From Streptomyces endocoffeicus (lineage in GTDB: Bacteria > Actinomycetota > Actinomycetes > Streptomycetales > Streptomycetaceae), in assembly GCF_016741935.1 (NCBI RefSeq), contig NZ_JAERRG010000021.1:124001-188000 (forward strand): a stretch of 64,000 bases of DNA, written 5' to 3'. The notes under the pieces were generated by a model. The model saw only the letters and a list, made by a program, of their open reading frames with translations, did no database searches and had not been told where the DNA came from. How positions within the stretch are numbered: the first letter of the stretch is position 1; each line of letters begins with the position of its first letter. This document shows, one piece after another, positions 51,830 to 61,903 of the stretch. The position numbers and the translations under genes were made by a program.

Positions 51830-54445
51830 GTGCCGCACCACGGAGACAAGCTCCCCCGAGTGGCTGAGCCACGTGCTGAACACCACAGGGAAGCCCTGGG
51901 CATCGGTGAAGCTCGCCCGCGGCTGTCCTGGGCGGTACTCGACGCGCCTGCCGGCTGGCAGCAGGGCGCCTACGAGATCGAGTGTGCGGACCCCGAATCC
52001 GGAGATGTCGTGTCCAGCGGGCGGATCGACTCCGAGGACAGCGTGCTGGTCCCCTGGCCCCACCGCGAACTCGGGTCACGCAGTCGGCGGCAGATCCGCG
52101 TGCGGGTCTGGGGATCGGGGAGTGCGCACGCCTCCGACTGGAGTCCGACGCTGACGCTGGAGACAGGTCTTCTGGAGCCGTCGGACTGGACGGCGGGCTT
52201 CATCACGCCTGACGCGCCTGCCGCGGGCGAGAGCGTGCCGCTCCTGCGCAGAGACTTCTCGGTCAGAGGACCAGTACGTCGAGCAAGGCTCTATGCCACG
52301 GCATTGGGACTCTACGAACTTGAACTCAACGGTGTCCGTGTCGGTGACATCGTGCTCGCACCCGGTTGGACCAGCTACCACCACCGGCTTCGCTACCAGA
52401 CATACGACGTGACCGAGGCGCTGAACTCCGGCTCCAATACGCTGGGGGCCTGGCTGGCCGACGGGTGGTTCCGGGGGCGCCTCGGATTCAACGGCGGCAC
52501 GCGCCACATCTACGGTGACCGAAGAGGGCTGCTGGCGCAGTTGGAGATTCAGTACGCTGATGGATCCGCTGAGGTCGTCCGCACGGATGAGAACTGGTGC
52601 ACTGCAGCAGGCCCTATCCAGCGTGCGAGCCTGTACGACGGTGAACACCACAACGCGCAGCGTGAACGTCCGGGCTGGTCCACCCCTGGCTTCGACGCCG
52701 GTGACTGGCTGCCCGTCCAATTGATGGCTCACGACAGGACAACGCTGGTGGCCCCCTTGGGGCCGCCGGTCCGCTGTACCCAGGAGCTCAAGCCGGTCGC
52801 CGAAATCACCTCACCCTCGGGTAGGAGGATCGTCGACTTCGGACAGAACCTGGTCGGCCGCCTTCAGATGTGGGCTGAAGGCCCCTCAGGCGCGGTGGTC
52901 CGGCTTCGCCATGCCGAGGTACTGCAGGACGGCGAACTGTGTGTCCGGCCTCTGCGCCAGGCGCGGGCGACCGATGAGTACGTCCTGCGCGGCGAGGGCC
53001 AGGAGAGCTGGGAACCGCGATTCACCTTCCACGGATTCCGATACGCCGAGGTCAGCGGAGACGTTGACGACGTTGAGGTAGTGGCCCGCGTCTACCACAC
53101 CGATATGCTGAGGACAGGCACCTTCGCCTGCTCGGATCCGCATATCCAGCGCCTGCACGAGAACGTGGTGTGGAGCATGCGCGGCAACTTCCTGGACGTT
53201 CCCACTGACTGTCCCCAACGCGATGAACGGCTGGGCTGGACCGGCGACGTTCAGATCTTCGCGCCGACCGCGTCATTTCTGTACGACTGCGCGGGCATGC
53301 TGTCCTCGTGGTTGCGCGACCTGGCCGCCGATCAGCTGCCCAATGGCTGCGTGCCCTACTTCGTTCCCGCGATTTCGGCACCGCCTCTGGAACTTGAGGC
53401 CCTCACGCCGACGGCGGCCTGGGGCGACGTCGCCGTTCTCACACCGTGGGAGCTGTACCAGCAATACGAGGATGTAGAGGTGTTGCGGGCGCAATATCCA
53501 AGCGCGAAGGCATGGGTCGACTGCATGACCGCCCATGCGGGTGACAACCACTTGTGGGACACGGGGTTCCAGTTCGGTGACTGGCTCGATCCATCCGCTC
53601 CGCCGGATGATCCCACGGCCAGCAAGGCTGATCCGTACCTGATCGCAACCGCATATCGTGCTCGTTCGACCACGGTTCTGGCCAGGATGGCCCACACTCT
53701 GGGATATTCCGAGGATCACCGGCATTACGAAGAACTCGCGCGAGCCATCAGGGATGCGTTTGCACAGAAGTGGATTCTTCCGTCTGGATTGCTTGATGAC
53801 GACGCCCAGTCCTCCTATGCCGTCGCGCTCCATTTCGGCCTGTTTCCCACCCCTGCGCAGCGCGACGCCGCGGCTCGGCGTCTGGCCACGTTGGTAGAGG
53901 AGGCCGACTTTCACATTGCCACAGGCTTCGTCGGTACCCCGGTCATCTGTGACGCCCTCACCGACTCTGGGCATCTCGACACCGCCTACGCTCTGCTTCT
54001 GAAGCAGACGTGCCCGTCCTGGCTCTATCCGGTAACCCAGGGTGCGACAACGATATGGGAGCGCTGGGACAGCCTTCTCCCGGATGGAAGTGTCAACCCG
54101 GGTGACATGACGTCCTTCAACCACTACGCCCTGGGCGCGGTCGCCGACTGGCTGCATCGCGTCGTTGCGGGGATGGCCCCCGCCGACCCCGGGTACCGCC
54201 GGCTCCTCGTTCGCCCCCGGCCTGGCGGCGGCCTCACCCACGCGTCGGCGGCGAAGGAGACGCCGTATGGGCGGGCCGAAGTCAGCTGGCTACGCGAGGC
54301 GGACACCTTCTCCGTCCATCTCACCGTGCCGGTCGGCGTCACCGCCATCGTGGATCTTCCTGGACGGTCACCGGAGACGGTCGGGTCAGGGCGTCATCGT
54401 TGGCACATTTCGGACCTCAATTGCGCGGATGAGACCAGTGACTGA
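51830..54445 (+). CDS. GH78 alpha-L-rhamnosidase
   Basis: An 871-residue enzyme without a signal peptide, so probably cytoplasmic. Domains in order: an N-terminal Bac_rhamnosid_N-type beta domain (ARLYATALGLYELELNGVRV near 165), a concanavalin-like domain (VDFGQNLVGRLQMWAEGPSG near 335) and an (alpha/alpha)6 barrel. DVPTDCPQRDERLGWTGDVQ near 456 holds the acidic residues of the active site and TTIWERWDS near 742 the second Glu. GTG 51830 is chosen for AGGAG at 51820-51824. It removes terminal alpha-L-rhamnose from imported oligosaccharides. Confidence 0.93.
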   Translation: MPHHGDKLPRVAEPRAEHHREALGIGEARPRLSWAVLDAPAGWQQGAYEIECADPESGDVVSSGRIDSEDSVLVPWPHRELGSRSRRQIRVRVWGSGSAHASDWSPTLTLETGLLEPSDWTAGFITPDAPAAGESVPLLRRDFSVRGPVRRARLYATALGLYELELNGVRVGDIVLAPGWTSYHHRLRYQTYDVTEALNSGSNTLGAWLADGWFRGRLGFNGGTRHIYGDRRGLLAQLEIQYADGSAEVVRTDENWCTAAGPIQRASLYDGEHHNAQRERPGWSTPGFDAGDWLPVQLMAHDRTTLVAPLGPPVRCTQELKPVAEITSPSGRRIVDFGQNLVGRLQMWAEGPSGAVVRLRHAEVLQDGELCVRPLRQARATDEYVLRGEGQESWEPRFTFHGFRYAEVSGDVDDVEVVARVYHTDMLRTGTFACSDPHIQRLHENVVWSMRGNFLDVPTDCPQRDERLGWTGDVQIFAPTASFLYDCAGMLSSWLRDLAADQLPNGCVPYFVPAISAPPLELEALTPTAAWGDVAVLTPWELYQQYEDVEVLRAQYPSAKAWVDCMTAHAGDNHLWDTGFQFGDWLDPSAPPDDPTASKADPYLIATAYRARSTTVLARMAHTLGYSEDHRHYEELARAIRDAFAQKWILPSGLLDDDAQSSYAVALHFGLFPTPAQRDAAARRLATLVEEADFHIATGFVGTPVICDALTDSGHLDTAYALLLKQTCPSWLYPVTQGATTIWERWDSLLPDGSVNPGDMTSFNHYALGAVADWLHRVVAGMAPADPGYRRLLVRPRPGGGLTHASAAKETPYGRAEVSWLREADTFSVHLTVPVGVTAIVDLPGRSPETVGSGRHRWHISDLNCADETSD

Positions 54446-54676
54446 TGGTTATTGGGCTCTCGGTGTGAGTAACTGCTGGTGGAAACCTGGACGGAAGGCC
54501 GGGCACAGGTCTACGTCGGATATGCCTCACGGGACTCCCCGTTGGTCAACTCTGACCTACTTTTCCTCAATCCAGCCCGCAGCGTGAACGCCACGTCTTC
54601 CATACAGTCGCAGTTGTGATTGATCAACGATTTGCATTCAACTCGCCAGCCATCTCGGAGATTTTGAGGGGCCGAT

Positions 54677-55810
54677 GTGAACAGGCGTGAAGTGACGATG
54701 GCGGCGTACTACTTCCCGAACTACCACGTCGACCCCCGCAATGAGCGGTGGCACGGTGAAGGATGGACGGAGTGGGAGGTGCTGAAGAAGGCCGGCCCGC
54801 GCTTCGAGGGGCATGAGCAGCCGCGCGTTCCGCTGCACGGCTGCGAGGACGAAGCCGATCCGGCGGTGATGGCCCGCAAGATCGAGATGGCTACCGAGCA
54901 CGGGGTCGATGCCTTCATCTTCGATTGGTACTGGTACAGCGGGCGCCCCTACCTGGAGCGCCCGCTTGAAACCGCGTTCATGCCCATCGCGGCCGAGCAC
55001 GACATGAAGTTCGCTGTCATGTGGGCGAACCATCATTGGACCAACATCCACCCGTGGAAGTCCGGGACGGAGGCCACCGAGCTCGAGTCGGGAAGCGTCG
55101 ATGCCGCCCAATTCCGGGCGGCTACGGAGTACTTGCTGGAGAGGTACTTCCATCACCCGGCGTACCTGCGGCTCGGTGACCGCCCCTACCTGTCGATCTA
55201 CGATCTGCCCACCCTCGTCGACGGGCTCGGCGGAATCGAATCGACCAGGACCGCGCTTGACGATCTGCGCTCGCGTGCCGCCCGGGCGGGCCACGGCGAC
55301 GTTCACCTCAACGCCATCACCCGCGATCAGCCGGTGCTGCCCCAGGACGGTGTAGCGCTCGACGAAGCCGTGTTGGTGAGCCGACTCGGATTCGACAGCG
55401 TGACGTCCTATGTGTGGGTACACCACCACCCGCTGCCCGCGCTTCTCACCCCGTACCCCGACGTCCTGGAGCAGGCGGAGAAGGGCTGGGAGGACCTCGC
55501 GGCCAGGTTCGAGCAGCCCTACTATCCCAATGTGACCGTCGGGTGGGACCCGTCACCACGGACGGTCCAGTCCGACAGGTACAACCCCGGCCTCGGCTAT
55601 CCCCACACCAACATCATCTCGGACTGCACCCCTGAACACTTCGGGCAGGCGCTTGAGAAGGTGCGCGAGTACGTCGAGAAGACCCGGACCCCACTCGTGA
55701 CCATCAACGCGTGGAACGAATGGACGGAGGGCACCTACCTCGAGCCCGACACCGTCTACGGATACGGGCATCTGGAGCAGATCCGCAGGACGTTCGGCAC
55801 CAGCCGCTGA
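54677..55810 (+). CDS. GH99-like (WbsX-type) domain protein, cytoplasmic
   Basis: A 377-residue protein without a signal peptide. It follows the WbsX/GH99-like pattern from the first residues: AAYYFPNYHVDPRNERWHG, then GWTEWEVLKKAGPRF, DAFIFDWYWYSGRPYLE near 90 and AWNEWTEGTYLEPDTVYGYG near 345. This group is found in O-antigen and glycan loci. True GH99 enzymes are endo-mannosidases, but the specificity of this branch is unsettled. GTG 54677 has GAGGGG upstream. The gap before it (54446-54676) holds no recognised gene. Confidence 0.85.
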   Translation: MNRREVTMAAYYFPNYHVDPRNERWHGEGWTEWEVLKKAGPRFEGHEQPRVPLHGCEDEADPAVMARKIEMATEHGVDAFIFDWYWYSGRPYLERPLETAFMPIAAEHDMKFAVMWANHHWTNIHPWKSGTEATELESGSVDAAQFRAATEYLLERYFHHPAYLRLGDRPYLSIYDLPTLVDGLGGIESTRTALDDLRSRAARAGHGDVHLNAITRDQPVLPQDGVALDEAVLVSRLGFDSVTSYVWVHHHPLPALLTPYPDVLEQAEKGWEDLAARFEQPYYPNVTVGWDPSPRTVQSDRYNPGLGYPHTNIISDCTPEHFGQALEKVREYVEKTRTPLVTINAWNEWTEGTYLEPDTVYGYGHLEQIRRTFGTSR

Positions 55811-55972
55811 GGCGGCACATCACCGTTTCGGATCCGGGGGCCGGCCACCGTCAGTGACCTCACCCGGCGTCCGACACGTGCCCTTGCGGTCCTCCGAAGG
55901 TCGGGGCGAGGCTGACGCGTGCGTCGTCAGTCTCGCTCCCCGGAGTACGTGGCGCTTGAGGAGAACGTGACC

Positions 55973-56003
55973 ATGCAGCGCAGAGTGAGCATCAAAGACG
56001 TCG
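55973..56003 (+). pseudogene. Possible start of a lost LacI-type gene
   Basis: A good ribosome-binding site (GAGGAG, 55958-55963) precedes ATG 55973, which reads MQRRVSIKDV, the typical opening of a LacI regulator. The HTH then breaks off and the frame runs antisense through the end of the LacI gene at 56013. Only ten residues support it, so chance cannot be excluded. Confidence 0.3.
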
Positions 56004-56012
56004 TTCCCACGA

Positions 56013-57020
56013 TCATGCGACCCCGGTCGAGTCCCGAGGAACGAGCCGAGGGCCGAAGACGCGGGTCTCGTGGACGTGTTCGTCGCTGGCTTCGATCTCG
56101 TCCATGAGGAGCTGTACCGCCGTACGGCCCAGGTCCTCCACCGGCTGCCGGACGGTGGTCAGGGGAGTGGCTGCCAGCGTCGCGACGTCCAGATCGCCGT
56201 AACCGACCACCTGTACGTCGCCGGGAATGCGGACGCCACGTTGCGTCAGCCCCTGGCACATGCCCACCGCCAGGAAGTCGTTCGTGCAGAACACCGCGTC
56301 GGGGAGAGTGCTCAGGTCGCGGGCGACGGCGGCGCCCGCGGCGACCGTCATCTGCCCGGCGACGACTTGGTCGAGCCGGGCACCGCGACGGCTGCGGATC
56401 GCCTGGCGGGCCCCCTGGTACCGGTCGGCGCACTGCCTGATCCCGTGGCCGCCGTTGACGACGAGCACATGCCGGGCACCGCTGTCCAGCAGGTGCTCCA
56501 CCGCCAGACGGCCGCCGGTGACGTCGTCGACGGCGACCGAGCAGCCCTCTTGCGGTGGCATCTTCCGGTCGGTCAGGACCAGCGGGATGCCGCGTCGGCG
56601 CAGCCTGGTCAGGCGGTCCGGGTCGGCGCCGAGGGGGGCGACGACGACGCCGACCGCGCGCTGTTCGGCGAGCATGTCGAAGTACTCGCGCTCCCGGTCG
56701 GGGTGATCGCCGCTGTCGCACAGGACGAGTGAGAAGCCGTGCTCGTAGGCGGCCTCGGCCGCCCCCCGGGCGATGCGGGCGTAGAAGGAGTTGACGATGT
56801 CCGGGAGGACGAGCCCGATCGACGACGCGCGGCCGCTGCGCAGGCCGGCCGCCCCCGGGTGCGGCACATAGTCGAGGGCGGCGATCACGGACCGAACCCG
56901 GTCGGCGGTGCGGGCGTTGACGCGCTCGGGGCGGTTGAGGACGTTGGAGACCGTGGACACGGAGACGCCTGCCGCGGCCGCGACATCCTGGATACGCGCG
57001 GGGAGCCTGCTGGTTGTCAC
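56013..57020 (-). CDS. LacI-family transcriptional regulator
   Basis: A 335-residue repressor. The HTH and hinge are IQDVAAAAGVSVSTVSNVLN and ARTADRVRSVIAALDYVP (residues 9-55). The periplasmic-binding-protein-like sensor follows with SIGLVLPDIVNSFYARIARG near 67, DDVTGGRLAVEHLL near 165 and CTNDFLAVGMCQGL near 245. It starts eight bases after the GH106 gene stop and is likely its co-transcribed repressor. Candidate operators with an AACGTT core lie before the GH106 gene and the opposite isomerase operon. Confidence 0.92.
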   Translation of the reverse strand: MTTSRLPARIQDVAAAAGVSVSTVSNVLNRPERVNARTADRVRSVIAALDYVPHPGAAGLRSGRASSIGLVLPDIVNSFYARIARGAAEAAYEHGFSLVLCDSGDHPDREREYFDMLAEQRAVGVVVAPLGADPDRLTRLRRRGIPLVLTDRKMPPQEGCSVAVDDVTGGRLAVEHLLDSGARHVLVVNGGHGIRQCADRYQGARQAIRSRRGARLDQVVAGQMTVAAGAAVARDLSTLPDAVFCTNDFLAVGMCQGLTQRGVRIPGDVQVVGYGDLDVATLAATPLTTVRQPVEDLGRTAVQLLMDEIEASDEHVHETRVFGPRLVPRDSTGVA

Positions 57021-57027
57021 GCGCCCC

Positions 57028-60000
57028 TCATCCTCCGATCGCCTCGGCCTCGGTGGCCTGTGCAGTCTCCGCCGGTGGCGGTGGGGTCATGATAGTGACG
57101 GGGCCCAGCAGCCCCGAGACCAGCTGCGAGGGAAAGGTCCAGGCGGTGGGGGTGGCCTCGCTGAAGTACGGGGCCAGCGTGTTGTACACCGTCACGTCGA
57201 TGCGCACCGTGCGGCCGGCCGTACCCGGCAACGGGAAACGGTACGGGGCACAGAAGGCCTCGCCCGCCTGCTCTCCGTCGACAGCCACCTCGACGGAGCC
57301 GCGTACCCGCCCCAGGTCGAGCACGGGCGTCACCGCCGGGCCTGAGCCGGGCGGGATCGTCACCGTACGGGAGTAGCGCAGCCCTCCGCTCCATCCGGCG
57401 AGTCCGATGCCCTGCCAGTCGGTCAGCGGGACGGGGGCCTCGGCGACGCGGACGGTGACCGGTCCGGACAAGGCGCTTCCGCCACGGAGCGTAGCCGTGG
57501 GCTCGGTGACGATCTCCAGTTCCGCGGGCGCCTGCAGCGGCTGGTCCAGGTGGAGTGCGGTGCCGTCGAGCCGCCGCTCGGCGCCGTCCAGCCTCGCTGT
57601 GGCGGCGAGCCGCAGGGGCAGATTCACCGCGACCGCGCCGGTGGGGAGTGTGGCCCGCAGGCGTTGTGGCGCCGGCACGGCGTCGTCGGTGGTACGCATC
57701 GCGTCCACGGTCGCGCCGAGGGCCGGGGCGCCGTGCAGCCATGCGGTGTCGTGCAGTGGGTGCGGCCGGGTGGCGGCGTGGCAGGGCTGCAACTCGGTCC
57801 AGCGGCCCCGGTGTTCGACCGCCGCTCCCCGCCAGTCGCCCGTTTCGACTTCCCAGCCCGGACCGCTGACGACGGTGACGACCGCTGAGTGCGTATGGGC
57901 GACCAGGTCGGCGTAGAGCACGTCCTCGCCGTGGGTACTGTCGGCGACCAGCTCCAGGAGGTGCTCGCCCGCCGTCAGGCGCAAGGCGTGGCGGAAGAAC
58001 ATCGGGGTCGCACCCCAGGCCGACTCGTAGTACTCGACCTTCTCCTGCCGGGCCACGGCGGCGCCGTCCAGCAGCACGGTGACGCCGGTGGCCGTGCCGA
58101 CGACGAGGACGGCCTCGGCGGCATCGTCGTCGAGACGCACATGGGCCCGGTAGGTGGTCCGCCCCGACGGCCGTACCGTGTCCGGCAGGCGCATGAACTG
58201 GGGCCGGGGGGAGAACTCGCCGGGCGGGGTCAGACAGAAGTAGCTGCCGAGCGGTTCGACGGCTTCGTCCGCGGCGAGTCCGGAGCGGACGTCGGCGTCG
58301 AAGAGCTCGTACTCGATGACGTTCAGCGACTGGTCGACGTCGACGCGGACCGTGGTCAAGTAGCCGCCGCCGGTGGGGAGTTCCACGCCGTTCCACCACA
58401 GGCGCTTGCCGGCCGCGGCGCCGACGTGCAGGTCGGCGGCGCCGAGCCGGTCCGTCTCGACGATGGCCCGGACCCGGGCGACCGTGCCGTCCGCCGGCAT
58501 GCGCAGGCGCACGAACTCCTCGCCGACGAGCCCCTTGTGGCCGAGTGTGCCGTACCCGGGATCAGCCACGCCCCGGCTGGCGGAGTGGAGCGAGACCTCC
58601 CATCCGGCCGCGTCGCCGACCAGCGGCGCCTGCCCGGCGAGGACGCGGGCGACGGTGTCGCGGTCCAGCGGGTCCGGTGCCTGCGCGACCGGGACCGGGG
58701 AGAGCACCCGGACGCGGTTGCCGTAGGTCGCGCGCGCCGTCCGCTCCGGGTGGCCGGCCGGCCCCTCGGACCAGTGGAAGCTCCAGACCTGCAGGTCCTC
58801 GACGGACGACGCGGCGGGCAGCGCCATGTCACCCCAGGTGTTGTCCATGGTGGCGACGAGTCGACCGCGCCAGCCCGTCGATATGTCGGTCGCGACGGCG
58901 GCCGGAGCCGGCGATGCGGGCGTGGGCACTGAGGGCGGTGCCTCGCCTTCCCGCCAGACCACGATCGCGGCGGGCGCGCCGTTGAGCGGCACCTCGATCC
59001 TGGACCGCTGCCCGGACACCGTGACATGGGCAGTCTGGCGTACGCCGGTGGCCGGATCCCAGACCTCCGCCTCCGCTACGACGGCGTTCACCTCGACCGA
59101 CGACATCGCGGCATAGCGCGCCGGGTCGAAGTCGAAGTCCTCCCACCGCCGGGTCGTGGCGTCGCGCAGCGGATGGCTGTTGGCGTTCGGGAACGCCCCG
59201 GTGACCAGGGCGACGGCCTCGGTTCCCTGGCGGCGTACCAAGAGCGGGACCTCGCCGGTGGCGTAGTCGTACCGGCGGGCCACGGACTTGGCGCCGGACT
59301 CGGGGTCGGCGACACGCTCGAGACGCGGGTGGGCGGCCACCGCGGTGACCACGGAATCGTCTCCGTCGGCCCCTGCTGCGAAGGCAGGCGGCCGGCCGAC
59401 GACCACGACCCGGCCGCCGGCGTCGAGCAGCGCGATGAGTTGCCGTGCCGTGGCGGTTTCGAGCACGCTCGCGGACGGTAGCAGGACCGCGGAGAACCGC
59501 AGCCCGGCCACCCGCAGCGTGCCGTCCGCGACCTCGGCACGCTGGACGGAGTCGTCGTCGATGACGTCGAAGGCCACCCGCTGCCGGTCCAGTTCACCGA
59601 TGCGGGTGTGGAACCAGTTGTTGGTGCCGCACAGCTGGAGATAGTGGCGCTGCGTCTCGTCCAGGTCCGTGTGCGCTCCGCCGGCCTGCCCGTCACCGAA
59701 GTGGTCGATGGGCAGGTCCAGCGGCAGCAGCGCATGCGCGGTGGTGGTCGGGTGCAGGACCGCGACGCCGGCGTCGTACGTTCCCCACGACATGATCGAT
59801 GCGATGCGGGAGACGGCCCGCGAAAAAGCCGGGTACTGCTTCCAGTACGGCTGACGCCAGTCGGTGGACGGCGGCGCCCATTCGAACCAGCCGCCCGCGG
59901 TGCCGAAGTAACTGGCGTGCGGGTTGTACAGGTTGGCCCCGCCGCGCAGGAAGGGCAACAGCCAGTCGTACGTGTCCTCCAGCGTCCCGCCCCAGCCGGA

Positions 60001-61044
60001 GGAGTGGAACGCCTCGATCCACACCCGCTCGTGGCCATAGAGATGGGCCATGGACGAGTGGACCTTCGCGTCCCCTTCGTGGTCGCTGCCCGCGGCGCTG
60101 TACCAGCGGTGAGTGCGGAAGTAGTCGGTGTAGAGCTGGGTGGACTGGGTGGGGTATCCCGCACGCGCCGGGTTGCTCTGGTCGGCGCCCAGCAGCATGC
60201 CGCGGCTGTCGTGCCATTGGCCGAGCGGTTTGAAGAGCGCCTCCTCGGTGAGTTCGGCGCGCACGCCATAGTAGTCGGTGCGCACCTTGGCGGCCTGTCG
60301 GCCGCCGTGCCGGAACAGCGCGGGCAAATGGTCGAGGAGGTCGTAACCACGACGGGTCCTGAACTCCTCCGGAAAGCGGGGCGTCCAGGAGTTGGTGGCG
60401 GGCAGCTCGTCCTGGAAGCTCCCGGCGATGACATGGCCCAGGTACTGCGGAACGCGGCGGTCGTACTCGCCGTGAACGGTGTCCATCAGGAGACCGACGG
60501 CGTGCGGGTCCAGGTAGTCGAAAGCCGTGGGGACGGAGGTGACCAGCAGGATGTCGGTGCCATCGGGGGTGTCCGGGACGTGCAGCCTGCTGCCGTCCGT
60601 CCCGTACGCGCCGATCAGTGTCTCCGTGCTCAGCAGGTCGACGCGACCGCCGGTGACGACGGCGTCGCGGCAGCGCAGCGCCTGGCCGGCCGCTTCGGGG
60701 TGCCGGTGGGTGATGCCGCCCTGGACGTTGGCGCCGGAGAAGCCCACCTGGTCGTAGAACCACAGCCGCATGCCGAGCCGCTGCGCGATTTCGCAGGCGT
60801 CGGTGAAGCGTACCCACCACTCCTCGCTGAACCAGGCCGGGTCGTCGGCCTTGGCGCCGAACGTGGGCCCTGCCGGGGCCAGGTTGATCACGACAAGGTT
60901 GTGGATGCCGCCCGCGGCGAACTCGCGCATCTGCCATTCGAGCCGCTCCCGGGTGACCTTGGCCCCCGACCACCACCACAGCGGGGTGGGACCGAAGTCG
61001 CGGGGCGGGTCCTGGAACAACTCGGTGAGGGTACGGGAGAGCAC
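57028..61044 (-). CDS. GH106-type alpha-L-rhamnosidase
   Basis: A 1338-residue protein with no signal peptide. The N-terminal barrel has GPTPLWWWSGAKVTRERLEW near residue 18, MRLWFYDQVGFSGANVQGG near 91, GSFQDELPATNSWTP near 208 and VWIEAFHSSGWGGTLEDTYD near 342, the pattern of GH106 rhamnosidases. Beta-rich, galactose-binding-like domains fill the C-terminal half (a split around 745-1338). Family members act on rhamnogalacturonan-type pectin. It heads an operon with the LacI repressor and is divergent from the MFS remnant and isomerase. Confidence 0.85.
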   Translation of the reverse strand: MLSRTLTELFQDPPRDFGPTPLWWWSGAKVTRERLEWQMREFAAGGIHNLVVINLAPAGPTFGAKADDPAWFSEEWWVRFTDACEIAQRLGMRLWFYDQVGFSGANVQGGITHRHPEAAGQALRCRDAVVTGGRVDLLSTETLIGAYGTDGSRLHVPDTPDGTDILLVTSVPTAFDYLDPHAVGLLMDTVHGEYDRRVPQYLGHVIAGSFQDELPATNSWTPRFPEEFRTRRGYDLLDHLPALFRHGGRQAAKVRTDYYGVRAELTEEALFKPLGQWHDSRGMLLGADQSNPARAGYPTQSTQLYTDYFRTHRWYSAAGSDHEGDAKVHSSMAHLYGHERVWIEAFHSSGWGGTLEDTYDWLLPFLRGGANLYNPHASYFGTAGGWFEWAPPSTDWRQPYWKQYPAFSRAVSRIASIMSWGTYDAGVAVLHPTTTAHALLPLDLPIDHFGDGQAGGAHTDLDETQRHYLQLCGTNNWFHTRIGELDRQRVAFDVIDDDSVQRAEVADGTLRVAGLRFSAVLLPSASVLETATARQLIALLDAGGRVVVVGRPPAFAAGADGDDSVVTAVAAHPRLERVADPESGAKSVARRYDYATGEVPLLVRRQGTEAVALVTGAFPNANSHPLRDATTRRWEDFDFDPARYAAMSSVEVNAVVAEAEVWDPATGVRQTAHVTVSGQRSRIEVPLNGAPAAIVVWREGEAPPSVPTPASPAPAAVATDISTGWRGRLVATMDNTWGDMALPAASSVEDLQVWSFHWSEGPAGHPERTARATYGNRVRVLSPVPVAQAPDPLDRDTVARVLAGQAPLVGDAAGWEVSLHSASRGVADPGYGTLGHKGLVGEEFVRLRMPADGTVARVRAIVETDRLGAADLHVGAAAGKRLWWNGVELPTGGGYLTTVRVDVDQSLNVIEYELFDADVRSGLAADEAVEPLGSYFCLTPPGEFSPRPQFMRLPDTVRPSGRTTYRAHVRLDDDAAEAVLVVGTATGVTVLLDGAAVARQEKVEYYESAWGATPMFFRHALRLTAGEHLLELVADSTHGEDVLYADLVAHTHSAVVTVVSGPGWEVETGDWRGAAVEHRGRWTELQPCHAATRPHPLHDTAWLHGAPALGATVDAMRTTDDAVPAPQRLRATLPTGAVAVNLPLRLAATARLDGAERRLDGTALHLDQPLQAPAELEIVTEPTATLRGGSALSGPVTVRVAEAPVPLTDWQGIGLAGWSGGLRYSRTVTIPPGSGPAVTPVLDLGRVRGSVEVAVDGEQAGEAFCAPYRFPLPGTAGRTVRIDVTVYNTLAPYFSEATPTAWTFPSQLVSGLLGPVTIMTPPPPAETAQATEAEAIGG

Positions 61045-61086
61045 AGTGCCGCGGTCCTTTCGCTGACTTCAGATGCCCAACGCCGA

Positions 61087-61296
61087 CGTAAAACGTTTTT
61101 AGAAGCGTCACCGTACGCGTCGAAGGCAGGCTGTACCAGTCCTCGATTGCCTCTCCTGTGTGCGATTTGCCCGCATTCTGTGCAGTTGCGTCAGGCGATC
61201 GGAAGGTGCTCCAACCACCTTGAAAAACGTTCCAACCCGCCCTACGGTCACTCCCATTGCTCAGCGTCACCCCTCCCGTGCGTTCACGTTCCAACG
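61087..61296. promoter_or_regulatory. Three LacI-type operator candidates between GH106 and the isomerase side
   Basis: AAAACGTTTT at 61090-61099 is a perfect palindrome just upstream of the GH106 start. TTGAAAAACGTTCCAA at 61220-61235 shares the AACGTT centre and has near-symmetrical TTG and CAA ends. TTCACGTTCCAACG at 61283-61296 repeats the right-hand half (ACGTTCCAAC) immediately before the MFS remnant. A central CG with A/T-rich flanks is typical for LacI operators. They probably belong to the repressor at 56013 and link both transcription directions. Confidence 0.65.
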
Positions 61297-61309
61297 AAGG
61301 ATGTGTGAC

Positions 61310-61817
61310 ATGACCGGCATTCCCGCTGTGTTCCGGCCCGCCAAGCGCCCTGTCGCATGGCGCTACTGGAAACTCGCGGCCTTGTCCGGCATGGCTTCAT
61401 ATCTGGACTCCGGCCTGCTCATCAGGACGCCGAGGCGGATGACGGACCGCGTCCGGGGGCCGCCGCGCACGTGCCCGGCGACTCAACGGCCGTAGTGCCG
61501 CAGGGCACCCATCTGAGCAACCTGCTCAAGAAGTCGATCCTCATCCCGATGACGGCGACCTTCTTCTTCTACGTCGCGTCCCCTATGCCGACACGCCCTG
61601 GCGGGACCGGCTGTTCCTGGTCGCGTACTTCATCCTGTACCAGCTCTCCAGCCCACTCGCGGGCGAGCCGAATGACAAGGTGTGGTCCCAGCTGACCCTG
61701 CCGCCCGACACCCGCGGCACGTCGCAGGGACTCACCCACGCGCTGGCACGGGGTGCCTTCGCGGGCTCGCCGACCGAGATGAGTGCCACAGCTCAGTCGG
61801 TCCCGGCATCGGGCTGA
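61310..61817 (+). pseudogene. MFS sugar transporter pseudogene, three pieces in three frames
   Basis: The start is intact: GAAGGA precedes ATG 61310, which reads through WRYWKLAALSGMASYLDSGLL, the usual first helix. A second piece in another frame has HLSNLLKKSILIPMTATFFF, from the loop and helix opening the C-terminal half. A third, in the third frame, runs from DTPWRDRLFLVAYFILYQLS through GTSQGLTHALARGAFAG to TGA 61815-61817. Large internal deletions and shifts leave no working protein. Its promoter region with the LacI-type sites is now used, if at all, by the isomerase gene. Confidence 0.8.
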
Positions 61818-61903
61818 GACCGGGAACAGCGCCCGAACACCCCCACACAACAGTCAGCAAGAAGATCGCAGACGCACATATGCAGAAAGAAGGCACAGCC
61901 TCA

